DNA of 64,000 nucleotides from Acinetobacter tibetensis (GCF_023824315.1 NZ_CP098732.1:1736001-1800000); one strand, 5' to 3'. Numbered from the stretch's first letter, positions 18,113 through 26,228 are shown. Program-made: numbers and translations. The notes: generated by a model from the sequence alone, not told the origin.

Positions 18113-18142
18113 AATGGTAATTTTTGGGTTCAATTTGAGTTG

Positions 18143-18206
18143 ATGCAGAACCTGAGTTTTTGAAACTTTAATTCAATATTTCATGATCTAAAAGTAGATG
18201 CTTAAT
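18143..18206 (+). repeat. Short dispersed repeat, copy B
   Basis: Matches 5332-5387, with a 7-9 base insertion before the shared core ATGATCTAAAAGTAGATGCT. It lies 31 bases after hipB. Confidence 0.7.
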
Positions 18207-18280
18207 GCTTATTGGACTTGTGTGCCTACTTTCACCCATAAAATATATTCCTTGATAAATAGTGTTAATAACATTTTTTA

Positions 18281-18326
18281 TTGACGTTTAAGTCGAGTGA
18301 ATGATATATTTTTTGAATGATCATTC
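18281..18326 (+). promoter_or_regulatory. Promoter and palindromic operator of the tetR gene at 18342
   Basis: TTGACG (18281-18286), an 18-base spacer and TATATT (18305-18310). It is followed at once by the 12-bp palindrome GAATGATCATTC (18315-18326) over the expected transcription start. The core AATGATCATT recurs at 19016. Confidence 0.65.
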
Positions 18327-18341
18327 CAGAAAGAATTCAAA

Positions 18342-18923
18342 ATGAGACCAAAAGAGTTTGAAGAAGACGATATAGCAGAAGCCGCTATGAAAGTTTTTTG
18401 GCAAAGAGGCTATGCTGGAACGAGTATTCAAGACTTAGTAGAAGGCACAGGCCTAGGACGTGGCAGCCTTTATAATGCTTTTGGAAGTAAATACGGATTA
18501 TATGAATTTGCTTTAAAACGTTATTATGAGATTACTGCTAGCAATATAGCCATATTATCTGAAGATGGAACTGTCAGAGAACTAATACGCCGTTTACTCA
18601 TGAAAATTGTCTCAGAAGAACTTAATGATACTGAAAATATGGGCTGTATGGTCGCCAATGCATGTTTAGAAATGGCAAGACACGATGAGGGAATTGCTGA
18701 TTTAGTAGCAAAAAATTTAAGCAGAATGGAAAGAGCCATTAGCTCGTTAATACTGCGTGGGCAGGCTAATGGCGAAATTGATGCTACAAAAAACCCTGAA
18801 GCATTGGCTAGATTTATCGTGAGTACGATTCAAGGAATCCGTGTCGTAAGTAAAGGCAGTGAAAAAAAATGTCAATCCGAAAGGCTCGTTGACATCGTGG
18901 ATATTGCGATAAGCGCAATCTAA
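18342..18923 (+). CDS. TetR-family regulator of the downstream MFS unit
   Basis: A 193-residue TetR protein. The HTH lies at about residues 8-50 (DIAEAAMKVFWQRGYAGTSI, then GLGRGSLYNAFGSKYGLY). The C-terminal domain is of the type seen in repressors of exporters and reductases that respond to electrophiles or drugs. A palindrome sits on its own promoter, and the same 10-bp core sits upstream of the next genes (19016). Autoregulation and control of the MFS exporter are therefore likely. Confidence 0.88.
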   Translation: MRPKEFEEDDIAEAAMKVFWQRGYAGTSIQDLVEGTGLGRGSLYNAFGSKYGLYEFALKRYYEITASNIAILSEDGTVRELIRRLLMKIVSEELNDTENMGCMVANACLEMARHDEGIADLVAKNLSRMERAISSLILRGQANGEIDATKNPEALARFIVSTIQGIRVVSKGSEKKCQSERLVDIVDIAISAI

Positions 18924-19013
18924 ATTTATGAATTGATAAAATAGTCATATTCCTTGATGTATTAATAGATGAACTGTTAATAGATCAAGGCATGTCCTTT
19001 TTTTACCTATTTT

Positions 19014-19027
19014 GGAATGATCATTAC
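19014..19027. promoter_or_regulatory. Second AATGATCATT operator
   Basis: GGAATGATCATTAC contains the 10-bp palindrome found on the tetR promoter at 18316, 690 bases away. It lies 80 bases before the dehydrogenase remnant that leads to the MFS gene. Confidence 0.6.
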
Positions 19028-19106
19028 AAAACTATCCATTTTAAAAGTCAGTCATACAAATTCAACACACACCATTTTTTATCAGCAACAAAGAAAGGAA
19101 GTAACA

Positions 19107-19241
19107 ATGACTCAAGCAGCACAATCTAAAGCAAAGACAATTGCAGTCTTCGCTACTGGCATTTTGAGGGCTGCAATAGCTAGGAACCTTAAAGAAAATA
19201 GTTTTAACGTGAATGTATGGAACCGTAGCTATGAAAAATAA
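19107..19241 (+). pseudogene. Remnant of an NAD(P)-binding dehydrogenase (6-phosphogluconate/hydroxyisobutyrate type)
   Basis: Only 44 residues remain: KTIAVFATGILRAAIARNL and FNVNVWNRSYEK, the first beta-alpha-beta of an NAD(P)-binding beta-hydroxyacid dehydrogenase. The usual GxGxxG has become A-T-G-I-L-R, so two glycines are lost, and the frame ends in a stop with no sign of the other 250 residues. A good AAGGAAG ribosome site is kept. The gene was probably co-transcribed with the MFS gene, then deleted internally. Confidence 0.72.
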
Positions 19242-19283
19242 AGCTTTAGAAGAGTCAAGCAAAGCACCATTAAAGGCTGGACT

Positions 19284-20489
19284 ATGAATATACAAAATAA
19301 CTCTGTGACATCAGATATTGTGAATAGCTCTAAAGAAGATATTCCTGTTTTAAAGCTTCTAGCATTTACACTTGCTGGTTTCATTACAATTATGACGGAA
19401 ACCATGCCAGCAGGTTTATTGCCATTAATTAGTAGGGATTTACAGGTAACAGAAGCTTTAGCAGGGCAATTAGTATCTGTTTACGCTTTAGGTTCTGTAA
19501 TAGCCGCTATTCCTGTCGTTGCAGCTACTCGTAGTTGGTCACGAAGACCTTTATTCTTACTGGCAATCAGTGGCTTATTAATCTTCAATACCTTAACTGC
19601 ATTATCTTCCAGCTATATTGTTGTGTTGGTTGCCCGTTTTATTGCGGGGATGTCTGCGGGAATTATTTGGGGAGTACTCGCAGGTTATGCTCGAAGCATG
19701 GTATCTGCTAACTTACAGGGTCGAGCGCTAGCCATAGTTGGCGTAGGACAGCCTATCGCCTTATGTCTGGGAGTGCCTTTAGGTACTTGGTTAGGCAGCA
19801 TGTTTGGTTGGAGAGGCGTATTTTGGATTATTTCTCTACTCGCTTTATTTCTATTGATTTGGATTAGAGCCGCGATTCCAAACTTTTCTGGACAAGTTGC
19901 AGAGCAACGCCAGTCGATTAAAGAGATTTTTTTACATCCAGGTATTCGCTCAGTGTTAGCGGTAATTTTCTTATGGATTCTTGCACATAACGTCTTGTAT
20001 ACCTTTATTTCACCTTATCTGACATCTGTAGGGCTTGGTAATCATATAGATCTGGTACTTTTATTATTTGGTGTGTCATCAATCATTGGGATTTGGGTCA
20101 CTGGTGTTTGGGTTGATCAATCATTACGTTTATTAACCTTGCTAAGTTTAGCTGGGTTTGCGGTTGCTGCGATCTTAATTGGCTTAGGTGGTAGTGGTAA
20201 CTCTGCTTGGCTAGTACTGAGTGGTATCGCGCTGTGGGGTATGACGTTTGGCGGGGCCCCAACTTTGCTTCAAACAGCAATTGCAGATACTGCTGATGAA
20301 GGTGCTGATGTAGCCCAGTCTATGTTAGTTACTGTCTTTAATTTAGCCGTTGCTGGAGGAGGATTATTAGGTGGAATATTACTTCAAAAAATCGGTCCGT
20401 CATCATTCACGATAGCAATGTGTGTTTTATCAATAATTTCCTTCTATGTGGTCTTACAAGCTAAGGCACATGGATTTAAAAATAGATAA
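19284..20489 (+). CDS. MFS efflux transporter (DHA1 type, 12 TM)
   Basis: A 401-residue membrane protein with about 12 helices. Near the start, MTETMPAGLLPLISRDL and GQLVSVYALGSVIAAIPVV match TM1-TM2 of the DHA1 sugar/drug exporters. The TM2-3 loop TRSWSRRPLFLLA follows, and RFIAGMSAGIIWGVLAGYARSM is TM4. The closest look is the AraJ/YdhP/PbuE-like branch. The substrate is unknown. The gene lies downstream of a TetR regulator and its operator. Confidence 0.87.
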   Translation: MNIQNNSVTSDIVNSSKEDIPVLKLLAFTLAGFITIMTETMPAGLLPLISRDLQVTEALAGQLVSVYALGSVIAAIPVVAATRSWSRRPLFLLAISGLLIFNTLTALSSSYIVVLVARFIAGMSAGIIWGVLAGYARSMVSANLQGRALAIVGVGQPIALCLGVPLGTWLGSMFGWRGVFWIISLLALFLLIWIRAAIPNFSGQVAEQRQSIKEIFLHPGIRSVLAVIFLWILAHNVLYTFISPYLTSVGLGNHIDLVLLLFGVSSIIGIWVTGVWVDQSLRLLTLLSLAGFAVAAILIGLGGSGNSAWLVLSGIALWGMTFGGAPTLLQTAIADTADEGADVAQSMLVTVFNLAVAGGGLLGGILLQKIGPSSFTIAMCVLSIISFYVVLQAKAHGFKNR

Positions 20490-20509
20490 TTTTTAAATAA
20501 CTTTAGATA

Positions 20510-20533
20510 CTAGATTGGTTCCAATCAATCTAG
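20510..20533 (+). terminator. Hairpin after the MFS gene
   Basis: An 8-bp perfect stem CTAGATTG/CAATCTAG with an 8-nt loop, 20 bases past the MFS stop. No T-run follows. Confidence 0.45.
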
Positions 20534-20753
20534 TGTCTATCCAACATTAAATGAATATTTAGGGGATCGACTTCATGCATTCGATAAAAATACTTTTATT
20601 GATGCTATAAATTCTAAGAAAAGTTTAATTGATTCTTTATATGGGCTAATTCCTACATTCCTGTTTGTTGTGATTAAGAAAAACAAAATTAATTATTTCC
20701 ATCATAAGTATTCTAAAAATGCCGTTCCTGAAGAGATAAGAACAACTTTGTAG
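20514..20753 (+). pseudogene. Open frame without a start codon, unrecognised gene fragment
   Basis: A frame of 79 codons with no ATG, ending at TAG 20751. Its translation is protein-like (YLGDRLHAFDKNTFIDAINS, then SLIDSLYGLIPTFLFVVIKK), which suggests the tail of a lost gene. No family was recognised. Apart from this and the hairpin, nothing else is visible between the MFS and kinase genes. Confidence 0.35.
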
Positions 20754-20858
20754 AATGTTTTATTAATATAAAACATGATTACTTTCCAAATATCTTATTC
20801 AATATAAGTTGTATTGTGTTAATTTTAGAAAAATTTAATATCTTAAATGAGAGGTTTT

Positions 20859-21410
20859 ATGATTATTCATTTTATTGGTCCAGGAGGTGCAGGGAAGACA
20901 TCAACAGCAATCCACTTAGCACAGAAAATGGAGTTAAGTTATCATGATTTAGATCAATATTTTCTTGATACTGAAGGTAATATTTCTGAATATATCAATC
21001 AAAATGGTTATGATAAATATGCTATTAGGAATATTCAGCTATACAATGAACTTAAAGAATCTTTTGATAAAAACAAATTATATATAATTGTTTGTTCTTC
21101 AGGTTTTATGACTTATCAAGTAGATATTTTTTCTGGTTATAAAGAAATAAGACAAGACATAGAACTCAATCCTTTTACATTTTTATTACTACCATCATTA
21201 GAAATAGAAAGCTGTACAAAAGAAATTATACGTCGGCAACTCAAAAGATCATACTTAAATAGCTCTGTAGAAAAAGAAGAAAAAAAAATTAGAGCCCGCT
21301 TTCCAATTTTTATGAATTTGAAATGTGAAAAAATCATAACAAATGAGCCTCCAGAAAAAATAGCTGAAGAAATCTACGTTCGTTTATCAAATTTAATTTC
21401 CTTCATTTAA
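20859..21410 (+). CDS. Small P-loop kinase-like protein (shikimate-kinase-like fold)
   Basis: A 183-residue protein beginning MIIHFIGPGGAGKTSTAIHL, a clear Walker A. A shikimate-kinase-like DLDQYF follows about 20 residues on, and a lid-like basic stretch RRQLKRSYL lies near residue 130. The frame opens at 20847, but the ATG at 20859 has GAGAGG just before it and begins right at the first beta strand, so it is preferred. The gene is more AT-rich than its neighbours and has no operon partner, which suggests transfer. The substrate is unknown. Confidence 0.7.
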   Translation: MIIHFIGPGGAGKTSTAIHLAQKMELSYHDLDQYFLDTEGNISEYINQNGYDKYAIRNIQLYNELKESFDKNKLYIIVCSSGFMTYQVDIFSGYKEIRQDIELNPFTFLLLPSLEIESCTKEIIRRQLKRSYLNSSVEKEEKKIRARFPIFMNLKCEKIITNEPPEKIAEEIYVRLSNLISFI

Positions 21411-21454
21411 GTGAAAAACAATAATTATTTAAATATTTTCTAGCCAATTTTACA

Positions 21455-21483
21455 TTGACACCTTAAATATTGAAGATTAACAT
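21455..21483 (+). promoter_or_regulatory. Sigma-70-type promoter of structured RNA copy 2
   Basis: TTGACA (21455-21460), a 17-base spacer and TAACAT (21478-21483), the same as copy 1. Confidence 0.65.
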
Positions 21484-21489
21484 TTGCGT

Positions 21490-21743
21490 GCTGGTCACAT
21501 TGCCAGCCGGTTTTGACAGACCGCAATGAAAGACCGTATCAGAGTTATTCCTTCTGAGGGATATTTTTGTGCGCGAACTCCTCGTTCCCTCCCGTTGCGG
21601 TAGGACGGGAGAGGGACACCTTCGGGTGTGCTGGTTAAGTCTTTCTCCAGTCTGTCAACCCTCTTTCGTTCTGCCACCATAAACCTCTTATGCTCTGGCA
21701 GAACTCCATATATAAAGGAGTTGGCTTTGCACATTCATATTTT
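21490..21743 (+). ncRNA. Structured RNA, copy 2
   Basis: This has the same order of helices as copy 1: CTGGT/GCCAG (21491-21506, now with a G-U pair); the long-range helix TTGACAGAC (21513-21521) with GTCTGTCAA (21650-21658); the C(UUCG)G hairpin at 21616-21629; CTGG (21631-21634) with CCAG (21647-21650), where copy 1 has CTAG/CTAG; and GTTCTGCC (21668-21675) with GGCAGAAC (21697-21704). The loop of the CTGG hairpin is longer than in copy 1. A second promoter (TTGGCA at 21745, TATAAC at 21769) follows. Confidence 0.7.
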
Positions 21744-21744
21744 T

Positions 21745-21915
21745 TTGGCAGCCATTGCCAAAGTACACTATAACGACACAACTTAAACTTTTACTAAGGT
21801 TTGATCGCCGTTCGGCTGTTCAGGCTTTCATTTGTTATTACTAAAAAACTTAGATCAACAATAAAACTTGAGATGTGCTAGGCACAGTCTTTATGGCTTT
21901 GCTACGCCTTTTTTT
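21745..21915 (+). promoter_or_regulatory. Second promoter and TetR leader, copy 2
   Basis: TTGGCA (21745-21750), an 18-base spacer and TATAAC (21769-21774), leading through the GCC-GTTC-GGC hairpin to a GGC/GCC hairpin with a T7 tract near 21915. This is equivalent to 5747-5917 in copy 1. Confidence 0.45.
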
Positions 21916-21986
21916 CACCTTAAAAAAAGTAAAAGGCTTTTATATCTCTTTTATATACAACAAGAATTTATTTTAACCGTAAAACT

Positions 21987-22541
21987 ATGCCAAATTTAGC
22001 TCTCTCATTTCGTGCTTTAAGTGTGCTTCATACTTCAAGGTTTCTTTTTAATAAATATGGCTTTCACAATGTAGGGATAGACCAAATTATTAGGTCGGCA
22101 AAAATTCCAAAAGCTACGTTTTATAATTACTTTCACTCAAAAGAACGTCTTATTGAAATGAGTTTAACTTTTCAAACAGATGGTCTTAAACATGAAGTTA
22201 TTTCGATTATCTACGTTAATAAAGAGTTATCGATGGTTGAAAAGCTTCGTAAAATTTTCTTTTTACATGCCAATATAGAAGGGTTTTACAATTTGCCGTT
22301 TAAAGCGATTTTTGAAATTTCGAAATTATATCCAAAGGCATATCAGCTTGTAATTGAGTACCGAAACTGGCTGATGAATGAAATCTATAATTTGCTTTTA
22401 ACGACTAATTCGAATGCTTTAAAACAAGATGCACACCTGTTTTTGTTTGTGATAGACGGGGCAATGGTTCAGCTTTTAGACCCAAATAAACCAGATGAAC
22501 GGGAGAGGTTGCTTGAGTATTTTTTGATGGGGTTGGGGTGA
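21987..22541 (+). CDS. TetR-family regulator, copy 2
   Basis: A 184-residue paralogue of the protein at 5989-6543, with 176 of 184 residues the same. The changes include GIDQIIRS in the DNA-binding domain (GIDRIIKS in copy 1) and conservative swaps in the ligand domain, so both copies look functional. Operator binding may differ slightly. The gene follows the second structured RNA and is not linked to an obvious target. Confidence 0.9.
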   Translation: MPNLALSFRALSVLHTSRFLFNKYGFHNVGIDQIIRSAKIPKATFYNYFHSKERLIEMSLTFQTDGLKHEVISIIYVNKELSMVEKLRKIFFLHANIEGFYNLPFKAIFEISKLYPKAYQLVIEYRNWLMNEIYNLLLTTNSNALKQDAHLFLFVIDGAMVQLLDPNKPDERERLLEYFLMGLG

Positions 22542-22635
22542 GAAATGCTGTTTTATTTAATACGAAAGTCAAGTAGCTGTCTTAATATTCTGTTATTTGG
22601 TGCTCGTGGTATTAAGGCCGAGAGTAAGTGAAATA

Positions 22636-22661
22636 AAAAAGCCCCTAAGAAGGGCTTTTTA
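22636..22661. terminator. Bidirectional terminator
   Basis: A 9-bp stem AAAAAGCCC/GGGCTTTTT with a 7-nt loop, between tetR copy 2 and the convergent lipoprotein gene. Confidence 0.8.
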
Positions 22662-22689
22662 AGATTGAGCTATGTGACTGAATAAAAAA

Positions 22690-23121
22690 TTATTCTCGAT
22701 CTAAATAGATTTTACCTAAATCAATTTTTTTATAATGACTAAAACTAGACTTACCTTCTGAAACTTGTCGACTATATGCCTCTGAATAATCAATAATTTT
22801 AGGTTGATAATTCTTAAAACTTATAAAAATTTCTGAAGGGAAATTAGTGTATTCCTTTACATCAGGTCTTATAAAGTAATACGTTGCTGTAATAGCAGGA
22901 ATGGTAAAGCTACCATCCGACTTCAAATTAATTTTGGCATTATCACTATCAGTTCGGCCATTAAAACCCATATATCCAGTTTGATTACTCAATGGTTTAT
23001 GAGTTTTACTGTCATAAATATAACCAGTTACTTCAGGAGTAAAATATAAGGTATTTTTAGTACAAGCTGGGAGGGCTAGTACAGATAAAACCATACAGAT
23101 AAAAGAAATATATTTTTTCAT
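22690..23121 (-). CDS. Small lipoprotein of unknown function
   Basis: A 143-residue protein with a type II signal peptide: MKKYISFICMVLSVLALPAC, lipid attachment at Cys20. After the signal, VTGYIYDSKTHKPLSNQTGY resembles the first strands of a carboxypeptidase-regulatory-like (transthyretin-type) domain, with GSFTIPA typical of that fold. It is likely a membrane-attached beta-sandwich in the periplasm. The specific family is not recognised. It stands alone between two terminator-like elements. Confidence 0.7.
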   Translation of the reverse strand: MKKYISFICMVLSVLALPACTKNTLYFTPEVTGYIYDSKTHKPLSNQTGYMGFNGRTDSDNAKINLKSDGSFTIPAITATYYFIRPDVKEYTNFPSEIFISFKNYQPKIIDYSEAYSRQVSEGKSSFSHYKKIDLGKIYLDRE

Positions 23122-23340
23122 TTTTTAGAAATTCCTGAAATAAATAACAATCCCATAGTATCTTTTTCGTTCGCAACTAAAATCTAATTCACAATTAAAT
23201 TTATGCTTAATAAACAATAAATTTAATTACTTAGAGCATTAAAATGATAACTTATAAAATATTTGGTTCACGAACCTAGCTATGAATACATATTTTCCTA
23301 CTAAAAAAAGTCTTAAGAATAGACTAAATTTGTCTAGGAG

Positions 23341-23360
23341 AGTGGTGGTAGTCCACCACT
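23341..23360. repeat. Hairpin in the 23122-23451 intergenic region
   Basis: An 8-bp perfect stem AGTGGTGG/CCACCACT around TAGT. The rest of this 330-base gap is AT-rich with no gene recognised. Confidence 0.45.
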
Positions 23361-23451
23361 AACTAACAGGTGTCTACAAAATCGATGGCTATTCAATAAG
23401 TGTAGTTTAGTATTTGGTATAAAATATTATGCTGAGGCTGGGTTTTGATAG

Positions 23452-23688
23452 CTACGATTTCTGTTTGGCTTTTTGGCGTAAGACATACAAATATAAGCTT
23501 TCTACTTTTTCACGTGCCCATGGTGTGGTACGCAAGAATCGCAATGATGATTTAACACTTGGATCTATGCAAAAACATCTAATTTCAATTTTACGACTTA
23601 AGCCTTCAAAGCCACCGTAGTAATCCAATAATTCATCCAAAATGTCAGCAAGTTTTTTGCCGTGTAGAGGGTCATTAGAGGCGTTCAT
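23452..23688 (-). CDS. VF530-family small protein (DUF2132)
   Basis: A 78-residue protein with the full VF530 signature: DPLHGKKLADILDELLDYYGG, RCFCIDPSVKSSLRFLRTTPW and AREKVESLYLYVL. Family members are small helical proteins with a double-psi-like fold and suggested DNA binding. No pathway is established. The length is normal for the family. It is isolated on the minus strand. Confidence 0.88.
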   Translation of the reverse strand: MNASNDPLHGKKLADILDELLDYYGGFEGLSRKIEIRCFCIDPSVKSSLRFLRTTPWAREKVESLYLYVLRQKAKQKS

Positions 23689-23988
23689 AATAGATCAACC
23701 ATATTTTGGGAGGACATCATTATAACCTGAGCTAGTTGAAAAATGAGAGGGTTGGAATTTAAACGTAATTAACATAGAAAATTACAGCTTATTTTCTAGT
23801 TAACTTTTTTCTAAATATAAATTAGTCAAATTCTAGTAATTAGGTAGTCATTGCAGTAGCACCAACTGTGTTGCGTAGGCTACAGTCTTTAGATATCCTA
23901 TTTAACATAATATAGATTATACGAAATGCAGCATATAAAAGCATAAGACCATGATTAATAAAGACTTATTCTGTCTTAGCTACTTACT

Positions 23989-24014
23989 GTTCTACAGCGA
24001 TATCGCTGTAGAAC
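23989..24014. terminator. Perfect 26-bp palindrome after the esterase gene
   Basis: Thirteen bases (GTTCTACAGCGAT) followed directly by their reverse complement, 9 bases past the stop of the gene at 24024. A T-rich stretch follows only on the plus-strand side. It may be a terminator or a protein site. The rest of 23689-24023 has no gene; bases 23853-23890 loosely resemble 6744-6781. Confidence 0.5.
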
Positions 24015-24023
24015 ATGATCTTA

Positions 24024-24785
24024 TTATTTTAAAAAGTTAGAGATCTCTAATAAAACTTCATCTGTCTTTTCAGCGTGTAGCCAATGTCCTGCATTCAAAA
24101 CCTCTTTTATTTCAGCAACTGGAAACTGTTCCTGAATAGCATCAAAATGCTCAGGTTTATGAATGTATGGAGATAACCCACCACGTAAAAATAACACAGG
24201 CTTTGTATAAGGCTTTATCTCTTGCCAAGACAATATCTCAGCATAATGCGCAAAAATAGCATTTAAATTGAATCGCCATTTTCCTTGCGTAAATGATTTC
24301 AATAAAAATTGAATCACCATATCTTCTTGAATAAATTTCTTCATGATTTCAGTAGCTTGTAATCTAGATGCTGGTGCAGCTTCCTGTACAGCAAATAATG
24401 CTTTAAAAATTTGTTCGTGATGATTTTCTTGATAAGCAAATGGCGCGATATCTAACACAATTAGACCTACCACACGATTTTCAGCCTTCTCCGCCACTTT
24501 CATGCTTATTTTTCCGCCCATGGAGTGCCCAATGAGGGAAAATTTTTCAATCTGTAGATGATCCAAAGTCTCTAACACATCCTGCGCCATCAAAGCATAG
24601 TTCATCTGTTCACTATGCTCAGATAACCCATGATTACGTACATCTAACTGTATTACTGTACGTTGATCGAAAGCCCGAGCCAACATGCCAAGGTTACTCA
24701 AACTGCCGAATAACCCATGAATGAGTACAACAGGCTCCAATTCACTTGGGTTTTCTGATTTCTGTATTTGATGATTAAGGATCAT
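24024..24785 (-). CDS. Alpha/beta hydrolase, YbfF-like esterase
   Basis: A 253-residue cytoplasmic alpha/beta hydrolase. It contains LIHGLFGSLSNLGMLARAF (oxyanion region), DVRNHGLSEH, the nucleophile elbow SLIGHSMGGKISM with Ser in G-H-S-M-G, a cap region, and the terminal His in NAGHWLHAEKTDEVL. The order and motifs match the YbfF family of short-chain acyl esterases. The substrate in vivo is unknown. It appears monocistronic. Confidence 0.88.
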   Translation of the reverse strand: MILNHQIQKSENPSELEPVVLIHGLFGSLSNLGMLARAFDQRTVIQLDVRNHGLSEHSEQMNYALMAQDVLETLDHLQIEKFSLIGHSMGGKISMKVAEKAENRVVGLIVLDIAPFAYQENHHEQIFKALFAVQEAAPASRLQATEIMKKFIQEDMVIQFLLKSFTQGKWRFNLNAIFAHYAEILSWQEIKPYTKPVLFLRGGLSPYIHKPEHFDAIQEQFPVAEIKEVLNAGHWLHAEKTDEVLLEISNFLK

Positions 24786-24927
24786 AGTGCTTCTATCTGG
24801 CGTTTTTATATATAGTGGCTTTTTAGTTTTTAAGAATCAATAAATTTGCTTAGGCTATTTATGAAAATACTAAAAATCAGAGATAATAGTGATGTATTAT
24901 CCTGATTTTTATGCGTTTATTTCATGT

Positions 24928-25809
24928 TTATATGCTAGATTTGAAAAAATTAAATGGAATTTTCAAATAACGAATCCCATTTTCTTCAGGTTCAGGGAAT
25001 TGTCCAGCCTGCATATTGATTTGTATGGCAGGTAAAATCAATTTAGGCATGTTTAAAGTTGCATCGCGTTGATTCCGCATCTGGACAAAATCTTCTTTTT
25101 TAATGCTTTCATTGATATGAATATTATGCTTTTTTTGTTCAGCAATACTGGTTTCATAAATAAAATGATCACGATCTTCAGGTAAATAGTCGTGGCATAA
25201 GAACACGCGCATATTGCCATCTAAAGTAAACAGCTTTTGCACTGAGTCAAATAACGTCGCTGCGCTACCTTTAGGAAAATCACAGCGTGCTGTACCGTAA
25301 TCAGGCATAAATAGCGTATCACCGACAAATACAGCATCACCAATCACGTAGCTTAGGCAAGCTGGCGTATGTCCTGGTGTTGGAATGTTATATGCGTCTA
25401 TTTCACCAATTTTGAAATGTTCGCCATCTTTAAATAAATAATCAAATGAGCGTGTCGCATTAAAATATTTGGGTTCAAGGTTGTAAATTGCGCTAAAGGT
25501 TTCCTGCACAATCGCAATCTTTTCACTAATGGCAACCACTCCCCCCACCTTCTGTTTTAAATATTGGGAAGCTGTTAGATGGTCAGCATGGACATGTGTT
25601 TCTAAAATCCAATTTATGCTTAGGCTATTTTGTTGAACATATGAAATTATTTCATCCGCCAAAGTTGTCTTTGTCGTTGCAGATGCAGCATCATAATTCA
25701 GCACACTATCGATAATGGCAGATTGGCGACTCTTCGGGTCTGTAACCACATAGCTAAAAGTATTGGTTTCTTTATCAAAAAAAGCTTTAACGATTGGTTT
25801 TATCAACAC
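24928..25809 (-). CDS. Persulfide dioxygenase-like metallo-beta-lactamase-fold hydrolase
   Basis: A 293-residue MBL-fold protein. The metal motif THVHADHLTA is followed by PGHTPACLSYV, GDTLFMPDYGTARCDFP and FLCHDYLPEDRD, which is the ETHE1/Blh persulfide dioxygenase pattern with an iron site. These oxidise glutathione persulfide to sulfite. Translation starts at a GTG that shares a base with the TAG stop of the upstream YeeE-like gene; GGGAG lies 7 bases before it. It is the last gene of a three-gene sulfur unit. Confidence 0.88.
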   Translation of the reverse strand: MLIKPIVKAFFDKETNTFSYVVTDPKSRQSAIIDSVLNYDAASATTKTTLADEIISYVQQNSLSINWILETHVHADHLTASQYLKQKVGGVVAISEKIAIVQETFSAIYNLEPKYFNATRSFDYLFKDGEHFKIGEIDAYNIPTPGHTPACLSYVIGDAVFVGDTLFMPDYGTARCDFPKGSAATLFDSVQKLFTLDGNMRVFLCHDYLPEDRDHFIYETSIAEQKKHNIHINESIKKEDFVQMRNQRDATLNMPKLILPAIQINMQAGQFPEPEENGIRYLKIPFNFFKSSI

Positions 25810-26228
25810 TATTTCACTCCCATCGTTTTATTAAATATAATCATACCTATTGCCATAGCAATAATAAAATATAGCGTTTGATAGTGCCCTAAACCAATCA
25901 AGGTAAGACTTGGTGCGGGACAAATACCTGCTAAGCCCCAACCCATACCAAAAATTGCGCTCCCTAGAATTAATCTTGAATCAATCTGTGTATTCTTAGG
26001 CATTGCAATCGGTTCTTTAAAAACCGTTTTTGGGGCTTGTTGTTTAGAGAGTATCTGAAAAGGAATAAACGCCACCGCAATTGCACCCATCATCACAAAT
26101 GCCAGACTAGCATCCCAAGTGCCAAAAATATCCAAAAAATTCAGTACTTTTTCTGGATTAGACATTCCTGAAAACATTAAACCAATGGCAAATAGACCAC
26201 CAAAAATAAAGGCAAATATATTTTTCAT
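25809..26228 (-). CDS. YeeE/YedE-family transporter, half-size subunit B
   Basis: A 139-residue protein with four hydrophobic helices. The signatures GMSNPEKVLNFLDIFG and GMGWGLAGICPAPSLTLIGLG, with the conserved Cys, are typical of the short YeeE/YedE (DUF6691, PmpB-like) proteins. Together with subunit A they are thought to move sulfur compounds such as thiosulfate or sulfide across the inner membrane. It is coupled to the downstream dioxygenase gene. Confidence 0.85.
   Translation of the reverse strand: MKNIFAFIFGGLFAIGLMFSGMSNPEKVLNFLDIFGTWDASLAFVMMGAIAVAFIPFQILSKQQAPKTVFKEPIAMPKNTQIDSRLILGSAIFGMGWGLAGICPAPSLTLIGLGHYQTLYFIIAMAIGMIIFNKTMGVK

Larger units (their letters stand above)
21411..22541 (+). 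repeat. 1.1-kb direct repeat, copy 2 (structured RNA plus TetR module)
   Basis: The second copy of 5421-6543, in the same orientation and about 16 kb away. Similarity starts just after the stop of the P-loop kinase gene and ends at the TetR stop codon. See the two ncRNA entries and the TetR entries for the differences. Confidence 0.88.

Noticed and set aside
21495..21734. The 79-codon minus-strand frame in module copy 2 as a real protein gene.
   Set aside because: The matching frame in copy 1 is disrupted by indels while RNA helices are kept, so an RNA gene explains the region better. Kept as a finding rather than a CDS.
23380..23415. Short frame reading like a transposase tail near 23380.
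   Set aside because: An in-frame stop lies directly upstream and no further similarity is visible.
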